Part shown: piece after piece, positions 1 to 9,800 of the stretch | Layout: the number at the start of each line of letters is the position of its first letter | Numbering within the stretch: position 1 is the first letter of the stretch | Source of the DNA: Sphingobacteriales bacterium | Lineage (GTDB): Bacteria; Bacteroidota; Bacteroidia; Chitinophagales; Chitinophagaceae | Direction: 5' to 3' | Assembly: GCA_016219985.1 (NCBI GenBank) | Contig: JACRJO010000032.1 | Location: 248,001 to 312,000 of the forward strand | Length of the DNA stretch: 64,000 nucleotides | The notes under the pieces: model-generated | Seen by the model: the letters and a program-made list of their open reading frames with translations, nothing else | Told to the model about the DNA's origin: nothing | Databases searched by the model: none | Made by a program: the position numbers and the translations under genes

Positions 1-699
1 ATCCGGGGAATGTTCACCCGGCCCGAAAATCATAAAATGTACTGGAAAGAGTTTATTCACCAGTGCACGGAAATCGGTTTTGGTTCCCTCGGTATTGTGG
101 CCATCATTTCCGTATTTATCGGGGCGGTATCCACGATCCAGACGGCATACCAGTTAGTCAGTCCCCTGATCCCCCCTTCTACTATTGCGCAGATTGTCCG
201 CGACACGGTGATCCTCGAATTCGCCCCTACCCTGGTTTGTATTGTACTGGCCGGTGTGGCCGGCAGCCGGATCGCCAGTGAATTGGGTAATATGCGGGTC
301 AGCGAACAGATCGATGCCCTGGAGATCATGGGCGTGAATACCAAAACCTACCTGATCCTCCCGAAAATTGCGGCCGCCCTGCTGATGATCCCCCTGCTGG
401 TGATCATCGCCATGGCCCTGGGGATCTGGGGCGGGCGGCTGGCCGGTACCATGGCCGGTATCCTCTCGGGCAATATTTATGACAAAGGACTCCTCGAATA
501 CTTTGTCCCCTACAATGTAATTTTCGCACTGATCAAGGCCTATGTATTTTCCTTTATCATCTCCAGCATTCCCGCCTTTTACGGGTACTATGTGAAAGGG
601 GGCGCCCTGGAGATTGGCCGGGCCAGTACAAAAGCCGTGGTGGTGAGCTGTATCCTGATCTTATTTGCTGATTATATTTTATCCGCCTTACTCCTGTAA
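1..699 (+). CDS. mlaE: MlaE-family ABC transporter permease (5' end outside window)
   Basis: This is the permease subunit of an MCE/Mla-type phospholipid ABC transporter in the inner membrane, which moves lipids between inner and outer membranes. The family is shown by the amphipathic N-terminal stretch, the segment SLGIVAIISVFIGAV followed by IQTAYQL, and the conserved region SELGNMRVSEQIDALEIMG, followed by hydrophobic membrane segments to the C-terminus. The frame is open back to base 1 and family members usually have about 15-25 more N-terminal residues, so the gene very likely starts upstream; an internal ATG lies at base 10. The ATPase gene follows after 8 bases, so the two form an operon. 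No MCE-domain (MlaD-like) gene follows. Confidence 0.88.
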   Translation: MRGMFTRPENHKMYWKEFIHQCTEIGFGSLGIVAIISVFIGAVSTIQTAYQLVSPLIPPSTIAQIVRDTVILEFAPTLVCIVLAGVAGSRIASELGNMRVSEQIDALEIMGVNTKTYLILPKIAAALLMIPLLVIIAMALGIWGGRLAGTMAGILSGNIYDKGLLEYFVPYNVIFALIKAYVFSFIISSIPAFYGYYVKGGALEIGRASTKAVVVSCILILFADYILSALLL

Positions 700-707
700 C
701 CTCATCC

Positions 708-1550
708 ATGATCGAAGTAAAAAACATAAAAAAAAGTTTTGACGGCCGGGTGGTGATTGAAGAGGTGAGCGCCCAAATGAAAGCCGGGCAGTGTAACCTG
801 ATCATCGGCGCCAGCGGCAGCGGGAAAACTGTGCTGCAAAAATGCATCGTGGGATTATTTGAACCGGACAGCGGTGAAGTGCTCTACAGCGGCCAGGACT
901 TTACATCCATGAAAGGGGAGGAAAAAACAGCGATCCGGAAAGAGATCGGGATGCTGTTCCAGGGGTCGGCACTGTTCGACAGCCTGAACGTGGAGGAAAA
1001 TATCATGTTCCCCCTCAGTATGTTTACCCATGACCCGCTTAAAAAGAAACTGGACCGGGTAAACGAAGTGCTGAACCGGGTGAACCTGGACGGGGTAAAT
1101 AAAAAATTCCCGGCCGAGCTGAGCGGGGGGATGAAAAAAAGGGTGGCCCTGGCCCGGGCCATTGTGCTGAACCCCAAATATCTTTTTTGCGATGAACCCA
1201 ACTCGGGACTGGATCCGCAGACCTCTCTCGTGATCGACAAGCTGATCAAAGAAATCACGATAGAATTCAATATGACTACCGTGGTGAACACCCACGATAT
1301 GAACAGTGTAATGGAGATCGGCGATTATATCCTCTACATGTACCAGGGCCGCAAAGAATGGGAAGGTTCCAAAAGGGATATCATTTTCAGCAAGAATGAG
1401 CGCCTGAACAGTTTTATTTTCGCCTCCGAATTCCTCCAGGACGCCAAGGATATGCGGATGCTGGAAGAAACCGGGCAGATACCCAATCACCGGAACATGG
1501 ATGCGATCATCGGGAAAGGAGCCCCTCCCCCCGGCCTGGGCCAACAATAA
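708..1550 (+). CDS. mlaF: MlaF-family ABC transporter ATP-binding protein
   Basis: This is the ATPase partner of the MlaE-like permease just upstream; it should bind the cytoplasmic face of the permease and power lipid transport. The 280-residue protein has Walker A GASGSGKT at residues 34-41, the ABC signature LSGGMKKR at 138-145, Walker B ending in D162-E163, and the switch histidine in NTHDM. The EPNSGLDP segment after Walker B fits the Mla/Ttg2A branch. The C-terminal tail of about 40 residues is longer than in a minimal ATPase. The start ATG lies 8 bases after the permease stop. The next gene, sucD, has its own promoter box, so the operon probably ends here. Confidence 0.9.
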   Translation: MIEVKNIKKSFDGRVVIEEVSAQMKAGQCNLIIGASGSGKTVLQKCIVGLFEPDSGEVLYSGQDFTSMKGEEKTAIRKEIGMLFQGSALFDSLNVEENIMFPLSMFTHDPLKKKLDRVNEVLNRVNLDGVNKKFPAELSGGMKKRVALARAIVLNPKYLFCDEPNSGLDPQTSLVIDKLIKEITIEFNMTTVVNTHDMNSVMEIGDYILYMYQGRKEWEGSKRDIIFSKNERLNSFIFASEFLQDAKDMRMLEETGQIPNHRNMDAIIGKGAPPPGLGQQ

Positions 1551-1578
1551 AGTAGGCAGCCAAACAGCCTAAATGCCT

Positions 1579-1586
1579 TACTTTTG
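1579..1586 (+). promoter_or_regulatory. Bacteroidota -7 promoter box for sucD
   Basis: TACTTTTG matches the Bacteroidota primary-sigma consensus TAnnTTTG exactly. It lies 21 bases before the sucD ATG, in the 57-base gap after the ATPase gene. I see no clear -33 element. Confidence 0.6.
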
Positions 1587-1607
1587 CACCACTTTTAAGA
1601 TCATGCT

Positions 1608-2483
1608 ATGAGTATCCTCGTTAATAAAAATTCAAAGATCCTGGTACAGGGATTTACCGGTACAGAAGGCACTTTTCATGCCACCCAGATGATTGAATAC
1701 GGAACCAATGTGGTCGGCGGTGTTACCCCCGGCAAAGGAGGCAGTTCCCACCTCGACAGGCCGGTATTCAATACCGTGGCCGATTGTGTAAAAACAACCG
1801 GCGCTGATGTGAGTATCATTTTCGTACCGCCGGCCTTCGCCGCGGATGCGATCATGGAAGCGGCAGACGCGGGTATCCGCCTGGTGGTTTGTATCACCGA
1901 AGGCATACCGGTACAGGATATGGTTAAAGTAAAAAATTACCTGCAGGGAAAGGCCACCCGCCTGGTAGGTCCCAACTGTCCCGGCGTCATTACGGCCGGT
2001 GAAAGTAAAGTGGGCATCATGCCCGGTTTTGTATTCATCCCCGGGCGCGTGGGCATCGTTTCCAAATCAGGCACCCTTACTTACGAAGCAGCTGACCAGG
2101 TGGCAAAGGCCGGGCTGGGCATTTCTACGGCTGTGGGTATCGGTGGCGACCCCATCATTGGCACTACAACCAAAGAAGCCGTTGAATTATTTATGAATGA
2201 TCCCGAAACCGATGCGATCGTGATGATTGGTGAGATCGGGGGGGGCATGGAAGCCGAAGCCGCCCGCTGGATCAAAGAAACAGGAAATAAAAAACCCGTC
2301 GTTGGTTTTATCGCCGGGCAAACAGCGCCTCCCGGCCGCCGGATGGGGCATGCCGGGGCCATCGTGGGCGGGGCAGATGATACAGCCGCTGCCAAAATGA
2401 AGATCATGACCGAATGCGGCATCCATGTGGTAAGCAGCCCCGCCGATATCGGGAAGAAGATGGCGGAGGTGTTGAAGAAGTGA
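1608..2483 (+). CDS. sucD: Succinate--CoA ligase, alpha subunit
   Basis: This is the alpha subunit of succinyl-CoA synthetase, the TCA-cycle enzyme that converts succinyl-CoA to succinate with formation of ATP or GTP. The protein has 291 residues, usual for the family. It shows the CoA-binding N-terminal fold starting at [14 protein letters not shown], the GPNCPGVI motif, [17 protein letters not shown], and the phosphohistidine motif GHAGAI with the catalytic histidine at residue 248. The beta subunit gene sucC is not next to it, as is often the case in Bacteroidota. A consensus promoter box lies just upstream. The TGA stop runs directly into a heptamer array and is followed by a strong hairpin terminator. 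Confidence 0.96.
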   Translation: MSILVNKNSKILVQGFTGTEGTFHATQMIEYGTNVVGGVTPGKGGSSHLDRPVFNTVADCVKTTGADVSIIFVPPAFAADAIMEAADAGIRLVVCITEGIPVQDMVKVKNYLQGKATRLVGPNCPGVITAGESKVGIMPGFVFIPGRVGIVSKSGTLTYEAADQVAKAGLGISTAVGIGGDPIIGTTTKEAVELFMNDPETDAIVMIGEIGGGMEAEAARWIKETGNKKPVVGFIAGQTAPPGRRMGHAGAIVGGADDTAAAKMKIMTECGIHVVSSPADIGKKMAEVLKK

Positions 2484-2511
2484 GTAGTTAGTAGGAAGTA
2501 GGCAATAGGAC
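2484..2511 (+). repeat. Heptamer array (GTAGnnn) after sucD stop
   Basis: Four 7-bp units, three beginning GTAG and the fourth ATAG, start on the base after the sucD TGA. TAG lies on the coding strand of sucD. It belongs to the array family seen at seven other gene ends in this window. Confidence 0.7.
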
Positions 2512-2536
2512 AAACCCTGAGTTACATCTTATAAAG

Positions 2537-2572
2537 AAGGAACCCTCCGTAATTGGAGGGTTTCTTTCTATT
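2537..2572 (+). terminator. Intrinsic terminator downstream of sucD
   Basis: The stem 2537-2548 pairs with 2555-2566 (core AACCCTCC/GGAGGGTT, one G-T pair), with loop GTAATT, and is followed by a T-rich run. Confidence 0.8.
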
Positions 2573-2609
2573 TTAAAAATCGGCCCGCTTTGAACCTTGC
2601 TGCGTACGC

Positions 2610-2660
2610 CTACTCCCAGCTTCTGATAAACCGCGTGAGCTCCTCCTTACTGCTGCTGCA
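2610..2660 (-). pseudogene. Remnant of a DUF4476 gene C-terminus
   Basis: Read on the minus strand this stretch encodes CSSSKEELTRFIRSWE and a TAG stop. It closely resembles the true end of the neighbouring DUF4476 protein, NSSKEELARYIRSRE. Homology stops at the duplication boundary at 2660 and no start or upstream coding sequence remains. Confidence 0.7.
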
Positions 2661-2700
2661 GGAAGTAGGCTATAGGACAACCCCTGAATTACTTCTTATA

Positions 2701-2736
2701 AATAGGGAACCCTCCGTAATTGGAGAGTTCCCTATT
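2701..2736. terminator. Hairpin between sucD and the DUF4476 gene
   Basis: The stem 2701-2715 pairs with 2722-2736 with one mismatch and loop GTAATT. It is the second copy of the sucD terminator hairpin. It lies between convergent genes and may act on both strands; the T-rich tail is better on the plus strand. Confidence 0.6.
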
Positions 2737-2766
2737 ATTTTAGAAATCGTCCCGCTTTGAACCCTG

Positions 2767-2794
2767 CTGCCTACTGCGTACTGCCTACTCCCTG
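2767..2794 (-). repeat. Heptamer array spanning the DUF4476 stop codon
   Basis: Four 7-bp units, CTGCCTA-like on the plus strand. On the coding (minus) strand this reads TAGGCAG-type units, and one TAG (2785-2787) is the actual stop codon of the gene. Confidence 0.65.
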
Positions 2795-3525
2795 CTTCTA
2801 ATATACCGCGCCAGCTCCTCCTTACTGCTGTTGAACGTCAGCTCCTCATTCACGAGGTAATAATTCCTTTTGTCAACAGTTTTGTTGTACGCGTATTTCG
2901 CCACTTCTAATTTATTGTTCTCGAACGTAAAGAGCTGCATCAGTTCTGTTACCTGCCGGGTCGTGAAATTGTTCTTATCGATAATGAATTTGGTGGACTG
3001 GAGCCGGTTGGCTTCGAACCATTCCTTGCGGATTGATTCCTTTACGGATTCGAACTCCCGGTCTTTCATCACATTGCCATACCCGCCGTTCCAGCCACCA
3101 TTGCCATTCTCCCGGTCATTATCATACCCGTTGTCATTATCATAGTACTCATCTTCTTCCTGGTACCAGTCATCATCCCGGTCAATCCGGCGTTCATCGA
3201 TCAGCACTTTGCCGAAACGGTTCACAGTAATATCGGTATGGTATCCTCTTTTCAGGAATACGGAACCCCTGTAAACCACATCCTCGCGGCGGCCGGAGCC
3301 CCAGCCATTGCGTTTGCTGTCGCGGAAGATTTTCACCTGGTGGTAGCCTTCCCCCATATAACCCAGGGTAATGCTGTTATTCTTCATGCTGAATTTGCGT
3401 CCGTCCACTTCTATTTTCAGCTCCTTGCTGGCAGATACGGAAGAAATGCTGAGCCGGGTACCATCAAAGGCCAGCAGGGACAGTGAGAATAAAGAAGCAA
3501 CAAAGAGTGTAAAGATTTTTTTCAT
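2785..3525 (-). CDS. DUF4476 domain protein, secreted
   Basis: The predicted 246-residue protein begins with a signal peptide (MKKIFTLFVASLFSLSLLAF). I chose the ATG at 3525 for this reason; the open frame extends further upstream without a sensible leader. Residues of about 25-120 form a small beta-rich domain, followed by a low-complexity linker rich in Asp, Asn, Gly and Tyr. The C-terminal 90 residues match DUF4476, a helical domain common in Bacteroidota secreted proteins, with the typical TSKFIID-like (here STKFIIDKNNFTTRQV) and LFTFENNKLEVAKYAY segments. The function of the domain is unknown to me. The gene is convergent with sucD. The remnant at 2610-2660 suggests that a paralogue or duplicated end once lay beside it. 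Confidence 0.85.
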   Translation of the reverse strand: MKKIFTLFVASLFSLSLLAFDGTRLSISSVSASKELKIEVDGRKFSMKNNSITLGYMGEGYHQVKIFRDSKRNGWGSGRREDVVYRGSVFLKRGYHTDITVNRFGKVLIDERRIDRDDDWYQEEDEYYDNDNGYDNDRENGNGGWNGGYGNVMKDREFESVKESIRKEWFEANRLQSTKFIIDKNNFTTRQVTELMQLFTFENNKLEVAKYAYNKTVDKRNYYLVNEELTFNSSKEELARYIRSRE

Positions 3526-3834
3526 GACGTAAAGATTTAGGTTATCAAACTTGTTCACGCAGTTCTTATTTCCAAACCCGTGCCATGAGCCGGAAAAAGG
3601 GAGTAACAAAATGTTAAAGGCCCCTGCGAAAAAAGCGGTATTCTGCAGGAAAATGCGGAAATCCGGCGATGTTTTCATAGCCGGGTCTCCGAAGGGACCC
3701 GGCTTACATCCCGGGCCAGTCTCCGCGGTAACCCGGCGAAAAATCACCTGCCTTCGCTTTATTTTATGAAATACCCTGACCAAAAGCATCTAATACCCAC
3801 AACAGATTAATTACCTTGTACTAAATTTTGACGC
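3526..3834. other. Intergenic region between divergent genes
   Basis: The 309 bases separate the divergent DUF4476 and A2M genes. They hold a GC-rich hairpin (stem AGCCGGGTC at 3679-3687 with GACCCGGCT at 3696-3704) without a T-run, and the promoter-like element shared with the other A2M gene at 3812-3829. I see no gene in it. Confidence 0.6.
3812..3829 (+). promoter_or_regulatory. 18-bp upstream element shared by both A2M genes
   Basis: TACCTTGTACTAAATTTT occurs identically upstream of the second A2M gene (39810-39827, minus strand). Here it ends 5 bases before the ATG. TACCTTG resembles the TAnnTTTG promoter box. Confidence 0.6.
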
Positions 3835-6800
3835 ATGAAAATGCTGCATCTGAGAAACCTGTTCCTTCTCCTCCTGACCTTCCTGTTCGTTATGAACAGC
3901 AACAGCCAGCAACCGGTAAAGAATTATGAAAAAGAATGGAAGAAAGTTGAAGACCTGGGCCAGAAAGCCCTGCCCAAATCCGCCCTGGCCGAAGTAAAGA
4001 AAATTTACAGCCTGGCCAAAAAAGAGAAACAGGAAGCACAGGTCATCAAATCACTGGTATATATAACCGAACTCCAGTCCATGACCCGGGAGGAGAATGA
4101 AACCCTCTCCATCGCGGAAATGGAAAAGGAATTGAACCAGGCCGCTGAGCCGGGGAATTCCATCCTGAAAAGTATCATGGCCGGTATGTACTGGAATTAT
4201 TACCAGCAGCACCGCTGGCAAATGATGAACCGGACCCAAACCGCCCAATTCAATAAAACCGATATCGCCACCTGGGGGGCGGCCGATTTTCATAAAAGAA
4301 TCAGCGAACTCTACCTGCAGTCGATACGGAACACGAAACAATTACAGCAAACCAAACTGGAAGCCTACGACGCGATCATCATCAAAGGGAATATGCGTCA
4401 CCTGCGTCCCACGCTCTATGACCTGCTCGCCCAGCAGGCTCTCTCCTATTTTGAAAACGACGAACGGGATCTCGACAAACCGGCTTATGCCTTTGAAATT
4501 GACCAGGCCAGCGCCTTTGATCCTGCGGCAGATTTCATACACCGGAAATTTGTGACCAACGATTCTCTTTCCTTACAGCACAAAGCCCTGCTGATCTACC
4601 AGGAACTGATCTCTTTTCACCTGGGTGATCCCAAACCCGATGCCCTGGTTGATGCGGATATCCAGCGGATTCAGTTTGTAAAAGAAAATTCAACCCACCC
4701 GGATAAAGAACTGCTTTACTACAATACCATTAACCATATCGCCCGGCAGTATGAAGAACTCCCGGCGGCCTCCCAGGCCTGGTACCTGCTGGCAGAATAT
4801 TACAATGAACAGGCAAACGGATACAAACCCTATGGGGATACCACCCACCGGTTTGACCGGCTAAAAGCTAGGGAGATCTGTGAAAAGCTGCAATTACAAA
4901 AAGATTCCTCCGAAGGAAAGATCAATGCCTGGAACCTGCTGCAGGCTCTCAACAGCCGCAGTTTCGAATTCAGCGTGGAGAAAGTAAACAGCCCGGGATT
5001 GGCATTCCGTTCGCTGGTAACTTATAAAAATATCGGGGGACTCTATTTCCGGCTGATCAGGGCAGATGAAAAACTAAAAACAGTACTGGAAAACCAGTAC
5101 GATGAGAAATACTGGCCGGCACTTATTAAAGCCAGCCCGCTCAGATCCTGGCAGCAGCCCCTTCCGGTCACGCATGACCTGCAGGAGCACAAGGTGGAAA
5201 TAAAACTGGAGGGACTTTCTTCCGGGGAATATATATTGTTCGCCACCTCTGATGAGAATTTCAGCAGCCGGAATTCCCTGCTGGGCGCCCGCTTTTTTTA
5301 TGTATCGGCTATCAGCTATGTCAATAATGACAATGATTACTTTGTTCTCCACCGCGAAACCGGTCAGCCCCTGGCCGGCGCCACCGTGCAGGTATGGGAA
5401 CAGAAATACGACTACAAACAATCCAGGTACATAAAAGAAAAGGGGAAACTGTTTACAACAGATACCCACGGTTTTTTCAAAATGGAAAAACCGAAAACTG
5501 CAGCTAATAGTTACCAGAACTACTCCTTCCTGCTGGATATTAAACATAACAATGACCGGCTCTTTCTGAATGACTACCAGAATGATTATTACTATTACCA
5601 GGGCAGCGGGGAACAGGAGAGTAAAGACATCACTTCCATCCATCTCTTTACCGACCGGGCCATTTACCGGCCGGGACAAACAGTGTACTTCAAAGGAATT
5701 GTGTTAAGCCGCAATGCCACAGAGAAAAAAGCGGCTGTGGTAAAAAGCTTCCCGGCCATTCTTTTCCTGCGGGATGCAAACTATAAAGATATTGACTCGC
5801 TTAATGTACTGACCAATGAGTTTGGCTCTTTCAATGGCAAATTCCAGTTGCCCCAGGGCGGCCTGAATGGCCAGTTCAGCATCTATACGAAGGAGAAGGA
5901 CGGCATGGCCGGCTTTAAAGTGGAAGAATATAAGCGGCCCAAATTTTATGTCGATTATGAGCCCGTCAAAGGCACATATAAGGTCAACGATAAAATTACA
6001 GTAACCGGTATAGCCAAAGCCTATGCCGGGAACAATATTGATGGCGCCACGGTAAAATACAGGGTGGTCCGTCAGCCCAGGTTTCTCTATCCCTGGCTGT
6101 TCTGGAGATGGTGGCAACCGCCAACCGAATCTATGGAAATAGCGCACGGAGAAGCAAAGACCGGTACGGACGGAAAGTTTACGGTCGAATTTACAGCGAT
6201 CCCCGATCTGAAGATCGAAAAGAAATTCGAGCCGGTATTTGATTATACCGTGTACGCTGATATAACCGATATCAACGGCGAAACCCGCAGCGGGGAGAAA
6301 TCGGTATCCGTCAGCTACAAAGCGCTGCTGCTGCTGAGCAATATCCCGTCCACCCTCCCGGCCGACAGTCTGAAAACCCTCAGCATCCGCACGGAAAATA
6401 TGAACGGGGAATTTGAGCCGGCTGCGGTAAAAGTCTCGATCAGTAAACTCCGGGAAGAAAAACGCCTGATCCGCGACCGTTACTGGGATAGACCGGACCA
6501 GTTTGTGATGAACAAGGATGAATATGTAACAGCCTTCCCCTATGATGAATATGATAACGAAACAGATCTTAAGAGCTGGGAAAAAGAGGCCGGAATATTA
6601 AATAAAGCAGACTCCTTAAAGGAAGGTTCTGTGTTTGGAGTCCAGGATACAAAGTTCACCGCGGGGTTTTATATCATTGAAATTACGGCTGCCGGAAAAA
6701 ACGGGGAGGAAGTGAAAGATGTAAAATATATCGAACTGTTTGACGAAAAAAGCAGGCAGCTCAACCGCCCGCAATATCTCTGGACCGGGAATCCGAAAAC

Positions 6801-9800
6801 GACGGCTGAACCCGGGGAAAAAGCCAGTACTGAACTGGGAACTGCCGCGGAGAACCTCTTTGTCGTTCATCAAATAAACAAAGAGTCTTCAGTTGGCAAC
6901 CGGCCCGCTTCGCCGCAAGGCGGGCAGGCAGAAGGCTATCATTTCCTCACCTTAAATAATGAAAAGAAGCTGTTTGAGTTCCCGGCAACCGAAGCGGACC
7001 GGGGCGGCTACGGCGCCGGCTGGATCTTTGTAAAGAACAACCGCTTTTACCAAAGAAGCATCACGATCAATGTTCCATGGAGTAATAAGGACCTGAAAAT
7101 CGAATACGCATCATACCGTGACAAGACCCTCCCGGGCAGTGAAGAAAAATGGAAACTGAAGATCAGCGGCTATAAAAATGAAATAGTAGCTGCAGAATTA
7201 TTAGGGAGTATGTATGATGCCTCATTGGATCAGTTTGTACCACATCAATGGGGCAGGCCCTCTGTATGGCCTTATTATAGCTATCACAAGGATTGGAACA
7301 ACACGCAGAATTTTTCAAACATCCATTCACAACAACGATATACCGGGGAATATGAAGTTGCCTTTGTGGATAAACGATACGATTATTTGTTAAATACACG
7401 TGTACGGGGTGTAAATCTAAATAAGGATCTTTCATATTCGCTGGCAGGAAGAGTACCAGGTCTCCAGATTGCTCACGCGGATCTTGCACCCGAAGCCGCT
7501 GCTGGATTTAAAATCAGAGGCTCAGTTGAATTTTCAGGCAGCAACAAACCATTAACTATTGTTGACGGAGTAGTAGTCGAAACATCTGACAATATTGACC
7601 CTAATGATATCATCAATATTGAAATAGTGAATGCTGCTGCAGCAACAGCAATCTATGGATCAAAAGCGGCAAATGGGGTTATCATCATTACAACGAAAAA
7701 AAGGGGTAAAAGGCCCGATTTGTCTGATATCAAAGCAAGGAAAAATTTCTCCGAAACCGCCTTCTTCCTCCCCGAACTCCGTACCGACAGCACCGGTGCC
7801 ATTGAGTTCTCCTTCACCCTGCCCGAAGCCCTGACCAAATGGAAATTCATGGCCCTGGCCCATACCAGGGAAGCGGCATTCGGGTACAGTACCAAAGAAA
7901 TCGTAACCCAGAAAGAACTGATGGTGCAGCCCAATGCCCCGCGCTTTTTACGGGAAGGTGATAAGATGGAATTCAGTTCCAAGATTGTCAACCTGGCGGA
8001 TAAGGAATTAACCGGCACGGCCGAACTGCAGCTGTTTGATGCCACTACCAATCAGCCGGTAGATGGCTGGTTCCGCAACGCCTTCCCCACCCAGTACTTT
8101 ACGGTTGGGGCCGGGCAAAGTGAAGCGGTGAAATTCCCGGTTGAAGTGCCCTATCTCTTCAATAAAGCCCTGGTATGGCGGATCGTAGCCCGCGCCGGTA
8201 ACTACAGCGATGGTGAAGAAAACAGCATGCCGGTGCTGACCAACCGTATGCTGGTAACGGAAAGCCTGCCACTGAATATGAAAGGCAGCGGCAGCAAAAA
8301 TTTCAGTTTTGAGAAATTACGCAACAGCGGCAGCAGTGAGTCCCTGCAGCAGCATGCACTCACCGTGGAATATACCTCCAATCCCGCCTGGTATGCGGTA
8401 CAGGCCCTGCCCTACCTGATGGAGTACCCCTACGAGTGTGCCGAACAAACCTGGAACCGTTATTTTGCAAATTCACTGGCAGCCTATATTTCAAATTCCA
8501 GCCCAAAGATCAGGCAGGTGTTTGAGCAATGGAAAACAAAAGACACTGCGGCACTCCTGGGCAACCTGGAGAAAAACCAGGAACTGAAAGCCGTACTGCT
8601 GGAAGAAACGCCCTGGGTGCTGGAAGCCAAAACGGAAGCACAGCAGAAAAAAAATATCGCCCTGCTCTTTGATATGGTCAAAATGAGTGAACAGCTCAGC
8701 AGTTCCTTTGAAAAATTAAAAGCCATGCAAAGTCCCAACGGCGGTTTTGTCTGGTTTACCGGCGGGCCCGATGACCGCTATATAACGCAGTATATCGTTA
8801 CCGGCATCGGTCACCTGAAGAAACTCAAAGGAATCGCGGCGGGGCAGGAAGCGCACCTCAAATCCATTCTGACCCTGGCCATCCCCTATCTTGACAGAAA
8901 GATCAAAGAGGATTACGCTGTACTGCTGAAGAATAAAGTCAACCTGAAAACCTATTTACCCGGTTATACGGAGATCCAGTATCTCTATATGCGCAGTTTC
9001 TTCCCCGACTATGAAATAGCCAAAGCCTCTCAAACCGCCTATACTTATTTCCGCGGCCGGGCCAGGGCGGGCTGGACCAAAGAAAGCAAGTACATGCAGG
9101 GGATGATCGCCCTTGCGCTATCAAGGACCGGTGACAAAACTACCCCCATCGCCATCCTGAAATCACTGAAAGAAACATCCATTAATCACGAAGAACTGGG
9201 CCGTTACTGGAAGCAACAATCATGGGGCTGGTTCTGGTACCAGATGCCGGTGGAAACCCAATCCCTGCTGATCGAAGCCTTCCAGGAAGCCGGGAAAGAC
9301 AATACTACGGTGGATGAACTGAAAACCTGGTTGCTTAAAAACAAACAGACCAATAGCTGGAAAACCACCAAGGCCACGGCCGAAGCCTGTTATGCATTAT
9401 TAATTCAGGGCACTGACTGGCTCAGCGATGAACCTGCCGTTGAGATCAAATTGGGAAATACCATTATTAAATCGGCAGACGCTGAAGCCGGAACTGGCTA
9501 TTTCAAAAAAACCATCGAAGGGCAAAAAGTGAATGCTGACATGGGCAATATCGTCGTTTCGGTAGCCCCCCTGTCAAATTCCCAGCCTGTTAACCAGTCA
9601 ACCAGCTGGGGCTCCGTTTACTGGCAATACTTCGAAGACCTCGACAAGATCAGCATAGCCGAAACACCGCTGAAATTGTCGAAAAAACTGTTTGTCGAGG
9701 CCAACAGCGACCGCGGGCCGGTGATTACCCCGGTAAATGAAGGGGACCTGGTCAAAGTGGGTGATAAGATCAAGGTACGGGTAGAACTCCGGGTGGACCG

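Larger units (their letters stand above)
2494..2835. repeat. Diverged tandem duplication of a gene 3' end plus terminator
   Basis: Two direct copies lie head to tail: 2494-2660 and 2661-2835. Both begin GGAAGTAGGC, contain the hairpin core AACCCTCCGTAATTGGAG, then a segment with CCCGCTTTGAACC, and end in the sequence encoding the last residues of the downstream DUF4476 gene (minus strand). Copy 2 holds the real end of that gene; copy 1 holds a diverged, cut-off version. The copies differ by scattered substitutions and small indels, so the duplication is not recent. Confidence 0.85.

Noticed and set aside
855..1547. Long open frame antisense to the MlaF gene (230 codons)
   Set aside because: It mirrors a GC-rich coding gene with clear ABC-ATPase motifs, has no promoter and no recognisable domain.
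3551..3769. Short open frame in the region upstream of A2M-1
   Set aside because: It has no signal, domain or promoter, and its composition is that of the hairpin-bearing intergenic DNA.
7180..7740. Frameshift or assembly chimera between an A2M and a SusC gene
   Set aside because: The frame is continuous, the A2M core and thioester follow normally, and a second A2M carries a module at the same position.
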